Shown: piece after piece, positions 23,215 to 32,328 of the stretch
How the letters are laid out: each line of letters starts with the position of its first letter
Numbering within the stretch: the first letter of the stretch is position 1
DNA from: Campylobacter sp.
GTDB taxonomy: Bacteria; Campylobacterota; Campylobacteria; Campylobacterales; Campylobacteraceae
Assembly (NCBI RefSeq): GCF_019423325.1
Contig: NZ_JAHZBQ010000003.1
Coordinates: 186,001 to 250,000 of the forward strand
DNA length: 64,000 nt
Reading direction: 5' to 3'
Made by a program: the position numbers and the translations under genes
Notes under the pieces: generated by a model
The model's input: only the letters and a program-made list of their open reading frames with translations
Told to the model about the DNA's origin: nothing
Database searches by the model: none

Positions 23215-24340
23215 AGATATACTCGCTCATCAGCGGCTGCAGCCCGCCGTCGCGGATCGCCTCGCAGACCTCGCTTACGCTACGCGCGTCGCTGATCTCG
23301 AACTGCTCGTCGCCCCTCTGCTCGCTGTGCCCGCCGATACCGACGCTTACGCCCGCTGAAATTTTACTCGCCGCGATCCTGATCGCATTGTCGCGGAAGC
23401 CCGCCCTCTCGCGCGTGGAGATCGTGATCTGTGCACTTGGCAGCAGCAGCCGATACGCGCACATCACCTGCAGCAGCTCGCGCTCGCCGACGTCTTTCGG
23501 GTTTATTTTATCGTTGTTGATAATCGGGCGCAGGCGCGGCACCGAAAAGGCAATCTCGGCGCGCGGGTACTTGCGCTGAAGCAGCCACGCGTGCACGCCC
23601 GTAGCAAAGGCATCGCGGCGAAAGTCCCCGAGCCCCAAAAGCGCCGCAAAGCCCACGCCGCGCATACCGCCTCTGATCGCGCGCTCTTGAGCTGCGAAGC
23701 GATACGCAAAAACGCGCTTGTTGCCAGCAAGATGCAGCTGCGCGTAGCGCGCGGGGTCGTAGGTTTCTTGAAAAACGGTGACGAAATCGACGCCGCAAGT
23801 GTGCAGATAGGCGTAATCGGCGGAGTTTAGCGGATAAATTTCGACGCCGATTACCTTAAAATACTGCCGCGCGAGCTCGCAGGCGCGCCCGATGTAGCGC
23901 ACGGGGCTGTTTTTCTCGCTCTCGCCGGTGAGGATCAAAATTTCTTCCAGCCCGCTCGCCGCTATCGCCTCAAACTCCGCCTTTAGCTGCGTCTCATCAA
24001 GCCTTGCGCGCGCGATTTTGTTTTTGCAGTTAAAGCCGCAGTAAACGCACAGATTGTCGCAGTAGTTTGAGATGTAAATCGGCGTGAAAACGGCAACGTT
24101 GCTGCCGAAATGCGCCGCTTTTTCGCGCGCCGCAGTACGAGCGATCTGCTCCAAATGCTCGCCCGCGCGCACGCTTAGTAACGCCGCAAAATCGCGCAGA
24201 TCCCTATTTTTCGCGCCGATCGCCCTTTGCACGTCCGCCTCGCTCGCCTCCTCGCAAAAGCCCTCGCGCAGAGCAAGCGTACGCTCCATCATCTCGCTTC
24301 CGATATCCTCCATGCCCGCTAGATAGCCGGTTTTCATCAT
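23207..24340 (-). CDS. thiH: 2-iminoacetate synthase ThiH (radical SAM)
   Basis: A 377-residue radical SAM enzyme that splits tyrosine to dehydroglycine (2-iminoacetate) for the thiazole ring of thiamine. The cluster motif is CDNLCVYC (CX3CX2C, near residue 93-100), with FTPIYISNYCDNLC before it and GMRGVGFAALLGLGDFR further on, both typical of ThiH. It pairs with ThiG (at 25482), separated here by a plus-strand Sel1 gene. Normal length. Confidence 0.95.
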   Translation of the reverse strand: MMKTGYLAGMEDIGSEMMERTLALREGFCEEASEADVQRAIGAKNRDLRDFAALLSVRAGEHLEQIARTAAREKAAHFGSNVAVFTPIYISNYCDNLCVYCGFNCKNKIARARLDETQLKAEFEAIAASGLEEILILTGESEKNSPVRYIGRACELARQYFKVIGVEIYPLNSADYAYLHTCGVDFVTVFQETYDPARYAQLHLAGNKRVFAYRFAAQERAIRGGMRGVGFAALLGLGDFRRDAFATGVHAWLLQRKYPRAEIAFSVPRLRPIINNDKINPKDVGERELLQVMCAYRLLLPSAQITISTRERAGFRDNAIRIAASKISAGVSVGIGGHSEQRGDEQFEISDARSVSEVCEAIRDGGLQPLMSEYIYV

Positions 24341-24559
24341 CTTTAAAATTTTCCTTTTAAATTTTCATTTAAATTCCACGCGACACATTTGCGCGTGCAA
24401 ATTTACGCGCCGCAAAGTTTATTTTCGTTTGGTTTAGAAGCGCATTTTAGCAGGATTTCGGTAAAAAATTTTAAAACGGAGCACCCCGTTCGCATTTTAA
24501 ATTTTAGTGATTATTAAAAGATGAAAGAATATACTTTCGTAAAATTTTAAGGAGAAGTA

Positions 24560-25177
24560 ATGAAAAAAATCATCTTAGGTTTAGCCCTGTTGGGCTCTTT
24601 GGCTTTTGGCATAACTTTTAGCAAAGAGCAAGTTAAACAATTTGAGCAAAATTGCGAAGCAGGTGATTTTGAGGCTTGCAGTTACGCCGGCGCTCTTTAT
24701 AAAAATCCGACCTTGTTCGGGGGAAACGCATCCGATAGGGATTATAAAAAAGCACTTTACTACTTTAAAAAGGCTTGCGACGGAAACGATTATGTAGCTT
24801 GCTCGGATTTGGGAGCAATGTATCATGGTGGCAAAGGGGTGAAAAAAGATTATAAAAAGGCTGTCGAACTATTCGATAAAGCTTGCGACGGCGGATATGC
24901 AGACGGCTGCAACAATTTAGGTTATATGTATGCAAATGGTAAAGGGATTAAAATGGATATGACGCGGGCTATGGGATATGCCAGAAGAGCCTGCGATGCG
25001 GGAAGTTGGATGGCGTGCGGGAATTTTGCTTCAGTTCTTGAAGCAGGTGGCGACAGAGCAAGGGCGACACAATACTATCAAAAGGCCTGCGAAATGGGCA
25101 AAAAACACCCAGGGTTATTCGGCTACGATAAAGACTCTTTACGAGAATACTGCGATAAATACGACATGCTAAAATAG
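24560..25177 (+). CDS. Sel1-repeat, Cys-rich secreted protein (Hcp-like)
   Basis: 205 residues: signal peptide MKKIILGLALLGSLAFGITF, then at least four Sel1-type repeats with paired cysteines (units like YKKAVELFDKACDGGYADGC and YFKKACDGNDYVACSDLG). This matches the Helicobacter Hcp family of disulfide-stabilised solenoids, which are secreted and bind host or cell-wall partners. RBS AAGGAG. It lies on the opposite strand, inside the thiamine gene set, and is more AT-rich than thiH and thiG, so it may have been inserted. Own terminator follows. Confidence 0.88.
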   Translation: MKKIILGLALLGSLAFGITFSKEQVKQFEQNCEAGDFEACSYAGALYKNPTLFGGNASDRDYKKALYYFKKACDGNDYVACSDLGAMYHGGKGVKKDYKKAVELFDKACDGGYADGCNNLGYMYANGKGIKMDMTRAMGYARRACDAGSWMACGNFASVLEAGGDRARATQYYQKACEMGKKHPGLFGYDKDSLREYCDKYDMLK

Positions 25178-25203
25178 CCCGCCGATCAATCGGGTTTCTC
25201 TCG

Positions 25204-25225
25204 ATCGGGCTGCTTTCAGCCCGAT
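25204..25225 (+). terminator. Terminator after Sel1 gene
   Basis: ATCGGGCTG and CAGCCCGAT form a perfect 9-bp stem with loop CTTT, then an A/T-rich tail (TAAATTTT). Confidence 0.75.
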
Positions 25226-25481
25226 TAAATTTTAAAATTTGATCGCCGAGCCTGCTGCGCGCTACACCGCTGCCAAATTATACTTTTCGCCACTACACTT
25301 TAAGATGCCTAGCGAAATGCGGAATTTATATCGTTCGGCATAGGGCTTAACAAAGTGTGCTGAGATTTAACTCACATGGCGCAAAAACCTTGCGTGATAT
25401 GTATCCGTACAACCCAAGAAAGGCAAATTCGGCGCAAAAAAATACGACTCGCACAACCAAGCGCGCTTAAAATTTTAACCG

Positions 25482-26243
25482 CTATCTCAAAAATCCCGTT
25501 AGCGGCGAGCTTGCGCAGGCCGTCTTAGAAACGACGCCTAGCCCCGCCAGATAGGCATCGCGCCCCGCCTGCACGCCGAGCGCAAACGCCCGCGCCATCA
25601 GCGCCAGATCCCCGCTCGTGGCGATCGCCGTATTCACCATCACCGCGGCGCAGCCCATCTGCATCGCCTCGCAGGCCTCACTAGGCGCGCCGAGCCCCGC
25701 ATCTACGATGATCGGTACGTCGATTTCGTCTAGTAAAATTTCGATCATTCCGCGCATCATCAGCCCGCGGTTGGAGCCGATCGGCGCTGCAAGCGGCATC
25801 ACGGCGGCAGCCCCTGCGCTTACCAGATCGCGAGCGGCGCACAGATCGGCGTGCATGTAGGCAAGCGGCACGAAATCCTCGCGCGCCAGGGCCTCGCAGG
25901 CCTTAATCGTCTCAGCGTTGTCGGGCAGAAGGTATTTGCTGTCGCCTATGATCTCGATCTTTACGAAGTCGCCACATCCCAGCTCGCGCGCGAGCCGTGC
26001 GATCCGCAGCGCCTCCTCGGCGTTTCGCGCGCCGCTGGTGTTTGGCAGCAGCGTGACGCCGCGGGGGATGAAATCCAAGATATTGCGACTCTTGCTTTCG
26101 TTTACGCGGCGCAGCGCAAGCGTGACGATCTCGCAGCCCGCGTGCCGCACGCAGGCATCGATCATCGCGTGATCGAACTTCCCAGAGCCCATTATCAGGC
26201 GCGAGCTAAACTCCTTGCCGCCTAAGATCAGTTTATCGTCCAT
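25482..26243 (-). CDS. thiG: Thiazole synthase
   Basis: A 253-residue TIM-barrel enzyme that builds the thiazole phosphate from deoxyxylulose phosphate, dehydroglycine and ThiS-thiocarboxylate. Signatures: SRLIMGSGKF, EIVTLALRRVNE (Lys/Arg active-site strand region), LLPNTSGARNAEEA, PIVDAGLGAPSEA-like VPIIVDAGLG and MQMGCAAVMVNTAIA. RBS AGGAT before the ATG. Some 420 bases separate it from thiF. Confidence 0.95.
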   Translation of the reverse strand: MDDKLILGGKEFSSRLIMGSGKFDHAMIDACVRHAGCEIVTLALRRVNESKSRNILDFIPRGVTLLPNTSGARNAEEALRIARLARELGCGDFVKIEIIGDSKYLLPDNAETIKACEALAREDFVPLAYMHADLCAARDLVSAGAAAVMPLAAPIGSNRGLMMRGMIEILLDEIDVPIIVDAGLGAPSEACEAMQMGCAAVMVNTAIATSGDLALMARAFALGVQAGRDAYLAGLGVVSKTACASSPLTGFLR

Positions 26244-26666
26244 TCTATCCTCTTTAGTTTAAATTTTGTTTTCACATACGGCGCAGATAGCGCAATATCG
26301 GCACTCGCGCAGCGCGTTATGCACAGCGCGAAATTGCGGCACAGATTGTGCACCTTGCTTCTGTCGCTATTTTAACGCGCCGCACGAGGCTCTAAAATTT
26401 CTCGTCAAATTTTAGTCGCAAACAGACGGCGCAAAATTTCAAAGCGCTGTTTAAAATTTTGCGGCGGAGCAACGGCTTTAAATTTATACGCTGCGTTTAA
26501 ATTTACGTGGCGCGCGGTAAATTTCAGACCGCTTTTTAAACGCGCCGTATGCGTATGCCGCCGAAACGCCCTATACTTTTCAAAAATAATCGCGCAAAGC
26601 TAAATTTAGCGGCAATGTACAAGGCGCGTAAATTTAGAAATGCAGGCGCGCGATGAGCGGCCAGGC
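26244..26666. other. Gap between thiG and thiF without a gene
   Basis: No convincing frame, hairpin or riboswitch-like sequence seen. Several RAATTY sites. Whether thiF and thiG share one transcript is unclear. Confidence 0.4.
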
Positions 26667-27461
26667 CTAGCCCTCCTCGCCCAAAATCAGCCTAAGCGCG
26701 ACGTTTGCTTGATGTGCGGCGCAGATCGCCACGCGCGGAGCGAGCAGCCCCACGCCCTGAGCCGCGGCGCTTTTGCGGTCGCCGCAGACGAAAACGTTTT
26801 TGCCGAGCCGCGTCGTGCGGATCTCGTTGGCATCGCCGCTGCCCGCCATGCCGCTAGCGCAGATCAAAAAGCGATCCGTACCGCCGAATGCACCAAAAAT
26901 CATCGCTTTCGCCGCCGCGTCGTCGAAGCACTCGCAAATTATACGCTCGTTTTTTAAAATTTCGGCTACGTTTTGCGCGGTAAGTCGCTCGTTTAAGGTT
27001 CGCACGCACACGAACGGGTTTACGCGCGCGATTTTTTCGCGCAGAGCGGCTGTTTTGGGCTTGTAAAGATCGCCGATCTCGTACTGCTGGCGGTTTAGGT
27101 TGGTAGGCTCGACGACGTCGAAGTCGATCAAAAAGAGCTCGCCCACGCCCGCGCGCGCAAGTAGGATCGCGACGTTGGAGCCGAGCCCGCCGAGCCCGCA
27201 GATCGCCACGCGCGAGCCTTGCAGCGCCTCATTTACGGCGGGGGCATTGCGAGCAAGCATCAGCTCGCGAAGCTCCTGCGGCGCCAGCTCCGCGCCGCGC
27301 GCGAGCAAAAAGAGCTCATCGCCCGCCTTCAGCTCGCAGTTTTGCGTGCTCGCATAGCCGTTTATCACGGCGATCTCGCCGCTAAATTTAACCTCGCGCT
27401 TCAGCCCCTCAAGATCGCTCGCGCCCGTTTCGTAAGCTTTGCCATTTAATTTTATCTGCAT
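26667..27461 (-). CDS. thiF: ThiF, ThiS adenylyltransferase with N-terminal ThiS-like domain
   Basis: 264 residues. Residues ~60-260 are an E1-like adenylating domain: AICGLGGLGSNVAILLAR (ATP loop), FLIDFDVVEPTNLNRQQY and CASGMAGSGDAN. It activates the ThiS C-terminus for sulfur transfer. The first ~57 residues (MQIKLNGKAYETG...ELKAGDELFLLARG) read like a ThiS ubiquitin-like fold but lack the C-terminal Gly-Gly, so this part is not a sulfur carrier; ThiF proteins of this subtype in Campylobacter carry such a domain. A CxxC zinc pair is not evident. Confidence 0.9.
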   Translation of the reverse strand: MQIKLNGKAYETGASDLEGLKREVKFSGEIAVINGYASTQNCELKAGDELFLLARGAELAPQELRELMLARNAPAVNEALQGSRVAICGLGGLGSNVAILLARAGVGELFLIDFDVVEPTNLNRQQYEIGDLYKPKTAALREKIARVNPFVCVRTLNERLTAQNVAEILKNERIICECFDDAAAKAMIFGAFGGTDRFLICASGMAGSGDANEIRTTRLGKNVFVCGDRKSAAAQGVGLLAPRVAICAAHQANVALRLILGEEG

Positions 27462-28432
27462 TTTGATCCTAAATTTTATCTTTTTGCCGTCTAAATTTAT
27501 CGCGCAAATTTAAGTGCACGACGCCTCATATCTGCGCAAACTGGGTACACATCTATGCGATATTGCGGTACAGTTGCGACATATCTACGCAGCTACGACG
27601 CACTCTACGCAAACGCTTGGCACGAGCTGCGATGCACGCGGGGCGTACCGAGCGCATCGCACGCGATTTTAATCCGCAAATTTCATCCTGCTTTTAACGC
27701 GTAATCTTTTAACCTTGCGTATTGAATTCGGCTAATACGGGGGGCGCTGTATGAGCTCCGTACGGAACGCGCAGCGCAAGCTAAATCCGTTAAATTTTAA
27801 CGCATTAATCCCCGCCTGTCGGCTAAATTTAAATTCGCGAAGCGCTAAAGCGATCCGCTGAATTTAAAAGCCGCTAAACGCCCGAATAAACCCGCGCTGC
27901 GGCTAAATTTAAAATTTCAAGCCCAACTGACGAAAAAACGGGCCACAGCATACGCCTCAGCGTGCATAGCGGCATAGATCTTGGGATAAATTTTAAAAAC
28001 TCTGCACCCAAATCCCGCAACTTCGGCGTAAATTTTAATTCCCGCGCTCAAGCTTGCAGCGCCGGTGCAGTTTTAAAGCCCACGTCCTGCCGCCGCAGCT
28101 GGCGACGCAAATTAACGCCCGCCGCAATAAAATTTAAACTCTATCGCCGCGGAGCGAATTTTAAAACTCCTGCGTTAAGCTACCGCACCTCAATTCGCTT
28201 GCAAAATTTAAAAGCTCGCCACAGACGCCAGGCCACCGCGGCTTCCTCATAAATTTAAAAATCCCAAACACCGCTATGTCTCCGCTCCGCCGTATCGTTT
28301 AAAATTTTAACGACGCGCATGCAAATTTTAAGCCCCAGCCGCCGTACCGCTACGCCGCTTAAAATTTAGCGGCTTTCGCGCGGATTTAAACCTCAGCCGC
28401 CGTAGTTTTTAAAATAATTCAAAGCTCTGACC
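27462..28432. other. 970-base gap between thiF and thiS
   Basis: I see no gene and no TPP-riboswitch core on either strand. The left half has GC-rich text with repeated CTACGCA words; the right half (27780 onward) has many AAATTTAAA/RAATTY sites. Several short frames exist but none has a ribosome site and a family look. Confidence 0.4.
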
Positions 28433-28636
28433 TCAGCCGCCGCCTACGAACTCGACGATCTCATATTTTTTGCCGCTTGAGATCTGCGTGTTCTCCCACG
28501 CCTCTTTTTTTAAAATTTCGCCGTCGCGCTCGAGCGCTACTAGGCGCAGATCATGTCCGCGCCGGCGCAAAAACTCGCTCACGCTCATATCCTGCGCCAG
28601 CTGTAGCGGCTCGCCGTTTACGCAGATCTTAATCAT
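28433..28636 (-). CDS. thiS: ThiS sulfur carrier protein
   Basis: 67 residues starting at MIKICVNGEP and ending in FVGGG; the C-terminal Gly-Gly is adenylated by ThiF and then carries sulfur to ThiG. Beta-grasp pattern with LRLVALERDGEILKK in the middle. The longer frame upstream (to 28753) runs inside the ABC-F gene and is not used. The ATG overlaps the ABC-F stop by 8 bases (ATGATTAA). Confidence 0.93.
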   Translation of the reverse strand: MIKICVNGEPLQLAQDMSVSEFLRRRGHDLRLVALERDGEILKKEAWENTQISSGKKYEIVEFVGGG

Positions 28637-30221
28637 CGCTCGCCCCCAAGCTCTCGCGATACTCCTCGTAAGTTCCCCTAAAATCAACGATTTCACCGTC
28701 TCCTTTGAGGTGCAAAATTCTATTTGCAAACGCGTCGATGAGCTCGCGGTCATGGCTCACGCAGATCGCGCATCCCGCGAAGTTATACAGCGCTTCGCCG
28801 AGCGCGATGATCGCCTCAAGATCGAGGTGGTTGTTGGGCTCATCAAGCACCAGCAGGTTCGGGCGTTGCAGCATTAGCTTGCTTAGCATCACGCGGTGCT
28901 TCTCGCCGCCGCTTAGGCTACCCACGCTTTTCTCCTGCTCCGCGCCACTAAAAAGCATACGTCCAAGGCATTTGCGAATTTCATCCAGATCCCTATTCTG
29001 CGGGCTTTGTAGATACTCGTAGAGCTTGAGCTCGCCTGAAATTTTATTATTCGTATCCTGCGCGAAATACCCGGGCTCGATCGTGGCGCCCATGTGGACC
29101 TTGCCGCTAAGAGGCGCGAGCTCGCCCATGATGATCTTGCAAAGGGTGCTTTTGCCCACGCCGTTTCGCCCGATGATCGCGATCTTATCGCCGTGAGCGA
29201 GCTTGAGGTTAAAATTTTTCAAAATCTGAATATCGCCGAAGCTCATATCCACGCCGCTTAGCTCTAAAATTTCATTGCCGATCTCGCGGGCGGGCTTAAA
29301 TAAAATACTAGGCTCCCTGCGCGAAGAGGTCGCAAGCTCGCTAAGATCGAGTTTGTCGAGCTGTTTTTGACGGCTCGTGGCCTGCTTCGCTTTGCTTGCG
29401 TTGGCGCTAAAGCGAGCGATAAATTTTTCAAGCTCAGCCTTTTCTTTGAGCTTTTTCTCGCGCTCGAACTGCGCCTGTTTGGCTATGAGATTGGACGCGA
29501 TGAACCAGTCGTCGTAATTGCCGCTAAATTCGCGTACCCGCTTAAAATCCACGTCGAGGATGTCCGTGCAGACGCGGTTTAAAAAGTGGCGGTCGTGGCT
29601 GATGACCACGAGCGTGCCCGTGTGGTGATTTAGCTCAAACTCGAGCCACGAAATGGCGTCGATATCGAGGTTGTTCGTAGGCTCGTCCAAAAACAGCACG
29701 TCGGGGCGCGGGAAGAGCACCTGCGCGAGAAGGACCTTAAATTTATCGCTCGTCTCGATCTCGCTCATCTTTTTATCGAAGTCGTTTAGCCCCAGCGAAC
29801 TTAAAATTTTCTCGATCCGCGTTTCGTACTCGTAAGCGGGATCCTCCTCCGCACATATCATCTCAAGCTCGCCGAGGCGCTCGTTTATCTCGTCGTTAAA
29901 CTCGCCCGCTTCGTAAAGCTGCGTCTTTTCGCGCACGGCGTCATAAAGGCGCTTGTTGCCGTAGAGCACGGCGTCTTTGACGCTGAAACTTTCGAATGCG
30001 AATTGATCCTGCCCCAAAACGCCGATTTTAAGCCCGCTTTGTATTAAAATTTCGCCGCTGCTTGCTTCGATCTGCCCGCTTAAAATTTTAAGTAGCGTCG
30101 ATTTGCCCGCGCCGTTTGCGCCGATGAGGCCGTACCGCCTGCCCTTATCGAGGCTTAAATTTACGTTTTCAAAAAGTAGCTGTTTGCCGAAGCGCATCGT
30201 TAGATCTTTGATTTCAACCAT
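28629..30221 (-). CDS. ABC-F ATPase, YbiT-like
   Basis: 530 residues with two ABC domains and no membrane helices: Walker A GANGAGKSTLLKIL and GRNGVGKSTLCKII, Walker B LFLDEPTNNLDIDAI and LVLDEPNNHLDLEAI, second signature SLSGGEKHRVMLSK. In the first domain the signature is weak (EIETSDKFKVLLAQ), as in YbiT. ABC-F proteins act on stalled or initiating ribosomes in the cytoplasm. I start at MVEIKDL (30221) behind AAAGGAAAAAT; a longer frame to 30287 has no ribosome site. Linked to thiS by overlap. Confidence 0.9.
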   Translation of the reverse strand: MVEIKDLTMRFGKQLLFENVNLSLDKGRRYGLIGANGAGKSTLLKILSGQIEASSGEILIQSGLKIGVLGQDQFAFESFSVKDAVLYGNKRLYDAVREKTQLYEAGEFNDEINERLGELEMICAEEDPAYEYETRIEKILSSLGLNDFDKKMSEIETSDKFKVLLAQVLFPRPDVLFLDEPTNNLDIDAISWLEFELNHHTGTLVVISHDRHFLNRVCTDILDVDFKRVREFSGNYDDWFIASNLIAKQAQFEREKKLKEKAELEKFIARFSANASKAKQATSRQKQLDKLDLSELATSSRREPSILFKPAREIGNEILELSGVDMSFGDIQILKNFNLKLAHGDKIAIIGRNGVGKSTLCKIIMGELAPLSGKVHMGATIEPGYFAQDTNNKISGELKLYEYLQSPQNRDLDEIRKCLGRMLFSGAEQEKSVGSLSGGEKHRVMLSKLMLQRPNLLVLDEPNNHLDLEAIIALGEALYNFAGCAICVSHDRELIDAFANRILHLKGDGEIVDFRGTYEEYRESLGASDD

Positions 30222-30429
30222 ATTTTTCCTTTTAAATTTCTCTTTGCGTTGCCTTGCGCACGGGCTTCTGCCGGGTTTTGCGCGCAAATTTCATCTCGCG
30301 GTTTATTGCGGCTTTTGCGCCGCGCGGAGCTGCGATAAATTTCTCCTATTGTAGCTTAAAATTCTGAAATTTCGCCGAAGGGGCGCAGGCGAGCGCGATT
30401 AAATTTAAACCGCTAGAGCAATTTAAATT

Positions 30430-31557
30430 TTAGCCGCTGTAATCGCTATCGCGAGTGATGATGAGCGTGTAGTTCGGATACGCCGCGCGCACCTGCTTGC
30501 AGACTGCGCGAAACGTCGCCTCCATATCGGGCGCTGCGAAATCGACGATAACGTCGAAGCTGATCGAGCGCTTTTCCTCGTCGAGATAAAACCCATGTAT
30601 CTGCGAGACGAACTCGTGCGAAAGCGCCATCTGTTTGATATGCTCGTAGATCTCGGCGGCGCGCGGATCGTTTTTATTAAACGCGTAAATTCCTACGGTG
30701 TCTAGGATGATATTAAATTTCGCAAAAACGGCATTTTGGATGCGACGCGTAAGAGCGTCGATCTGCGCCGCGGTGGTGCTTTCTGCGACCTCGATGTGGA
30801 TGCTGCCGACCATCTTGTCGGGCCCGTAGTCATGAAACATCAGATCATACGCACCGATGACGCCCTCAAAGCCGCGCACGACATCGTAAATTTCATTCGT
30901 AAGCTCCAAGCTCGGACGCGAACCCAAAAGCTTGCTGATCGTGTCGCGTAGAATTTCATACGCCGTTTTGATTAAAAGAGCCGAAATTATCGCGCCCAGA
31001 TACGCTTCTAAGCTCAGTCCGAAAATAAGCGAAATCAAAGCCGCTACGAGGGTTGCTAGCGATACGAGCGCATCGTATTTGGCATCCACACCGCTAGCGA
31101 TGAGCGAGTCAGAATTTACGCGCTCGCCCGTCTTTTGAGTATAAAGCCCTAGGCTAAATTTCGCTGCGACGGCTACGGCGATGATGACGAGAGAAACCGC
31201 ATTATAATTCGCCGCTTGCGGATGAATGATCTTTTTGATCGATTCAACGAGCGAGACGCCGCCGGTATAGAGGATGATGACGGCGATTACGATCGCGCTT
31301 AGATACTCGATCCTGCCGTGTCCGAAGGGGTGCGCGCGATCGGGCTGCTTGCTAGCAAGATGCACGCCCACGATCGTAATGACGGACGAAAGCGCGTCGC
31401 TTAGGTTATTTACCGCATCAAGCACGATCGCTATCGAGCCCGAGATCAGCCCCACGACGCCCTTAAATGCCGCTAAAATTACATTTGAAATGATACCGAT
31501 CGCACCGGTGCGAATGATGATTTTATCTCTGCTATACGCCGCTTGAGGCACTTCCAT
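30430..31557 (-). CDS. CDF-family cation efflux protein
   Basis: A 375-residue exporter with six helices and a C-terminal cytoplasmic domain. The start of helix 2 region LDAVNNLSDALSSVITIVGV has the Asp/Asn metal-site pattern (NLSDAL), and HPFGHGRIEYLSA is the conserved loop; a second D-rich site is SGVDAKYDALVSL. Such carriers export Zn, Fe, Mn, Co or Cd with protons. C-terminal domain from ~200 binds metal. Followed downstream by no linked gene; upstream is a small secreted protein. Confidence 0.9.
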   Translation of the reverse strand: MEVPQAAYSRDKIIIRTGAIGIISNVILAAFKGVVGLISGSIAIVLDAVNNLSDALSSVITIVGVHLASKQPDRAHPFGHGRIEYLSAIVIAVIILYTGGVSLVESIKKIIHPQAANYNAVSLVIIAVAVAAKFSLGLYTQKTGERVNSDSLIASGVDAKYDALVSLATLVAALISLIFGLSLEAYLGAIISALLIKTAYEILRDTISKLLGSRPSLELTNEIYDVVRGFEGVIGAYDLMFHDYGPDKMVGSIHIEVAESTTAAQIDALTRRIQNAVFAKFNIILDTVGIYAFNKNDPRAAEIYEHIKQMALSHEFVSQIHGFYLDEEKRSISFDVIVDFAAPDMEATFRAVCKQVRAAYPNYTLIITRDSDYSG

Positions 31558-31575
31558 TATCTCTCCTTTGAAATT

Positions 31576-31974
31576 TTACTCTAAGCCGCAATCGCTGCGC
31601 GTGTAGGTCAGATCGGCGATTTTTTCGCCGCTTTGCAGAAATTGTCGCACGCCTATGCGATTTAGACCGCCCGCTTTCATCGTCTCGCAAACGTCCTTTT
31701 GCCTATCGGCGCGCAAAACTCTCTCAAAATTTTGCTTTATTTTAGGATCTACTTTATCCCAAATTATGTTTTTTAGGGTCATGGAAACTATAAATTTATC
31801 GCCTTCGCACGTAGCCGCGCCCAACTTTATATCTTCAGTCTCTGGGTGACTGCGCCCATTTACGGCGTCCGCCAAAAATTTGCAGCGCTGTGCATCGGCA
31901 TCGGCATCTCCCGCAAGCGCTGCGCTACAGATAAATACGCCTAATAGGGCGAGTATAAATTTTTTCATTTTCAT
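31576..31974 (-). CDS. Hypothetical secreted protein
   Basis: 132 residues: signal peptide MKMKKFILALLGVFICSAALA, then a small domain with four cysteines (QRCKFL, ATCEGD, DVCETM, RSDCGLE) that may form two disulfides. Family not recognised. It lies 19 bases before the CDF exporter on the same strand and may be cotranscribed. RBS AAGGAGATG. Confidence 0.7.
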   Translation of the reverse strand: MKMKKFILALLGVFICSAALAGDADADAQRCKFLADAVNGRSHPETEDIKLGAATCEGDKFIVSMTLKNIIWDKVDPKIKQNFERVLRADRQKDVCETMKAGGLNRIGVRQFLQSGEKIADLTYTRSDCGLE

Positions 31975-32328
31975 CTCCTTATTTTTATTTGAAATCTATC
32001 ATATTAAAATTTTAAATTCAATCTATTTTTGAAATTTAAGAACCCTCTGCGCGGCAAAAATCCGCGAGCCGCCAAAAGCTTTCGCGTTAAATTAGCGGCG
32101 TAAATTCCATAAATCACCGCTAGAAATTTTCTAAATCGCGGCAAAAATTCTTTAAATTCCGCGTGAAATTCTATGAGCGAAAATTTTTGTGATGGATCAC
32201 ATGCTATTGCTCAAAGCGGCGTGCGGCGAGATCATCCGTATCTTTTTCAAGCTCGCCGTTTAAGTTATAGATTTAACGTAGCTTTGAAAAGCTCCAGCCA
32301 ATCCGCCTCGCGTTTAAATTTATAAATT
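31975..32328. other. Gap without a gene
   Basis: No convincing frame or hairpin seen. RAATTY-type words recur, especially in the first 180 bases. Confidence 0.4.

Noticed and set aside
27462..28432. TPP riboswitch before the thiamine genes
   Set aside because: I looked for CTGAGA and the pyrophosphate-binding motif on both strands and found no convincing core here or before thiC. A covariance search with the TPP model would decide.
30222..30287. Upstream extension of the ABC-F protein
   Set aside because: The extra residues have no family match and the true start has AAAGGAAAAAT before MVEIKDL.
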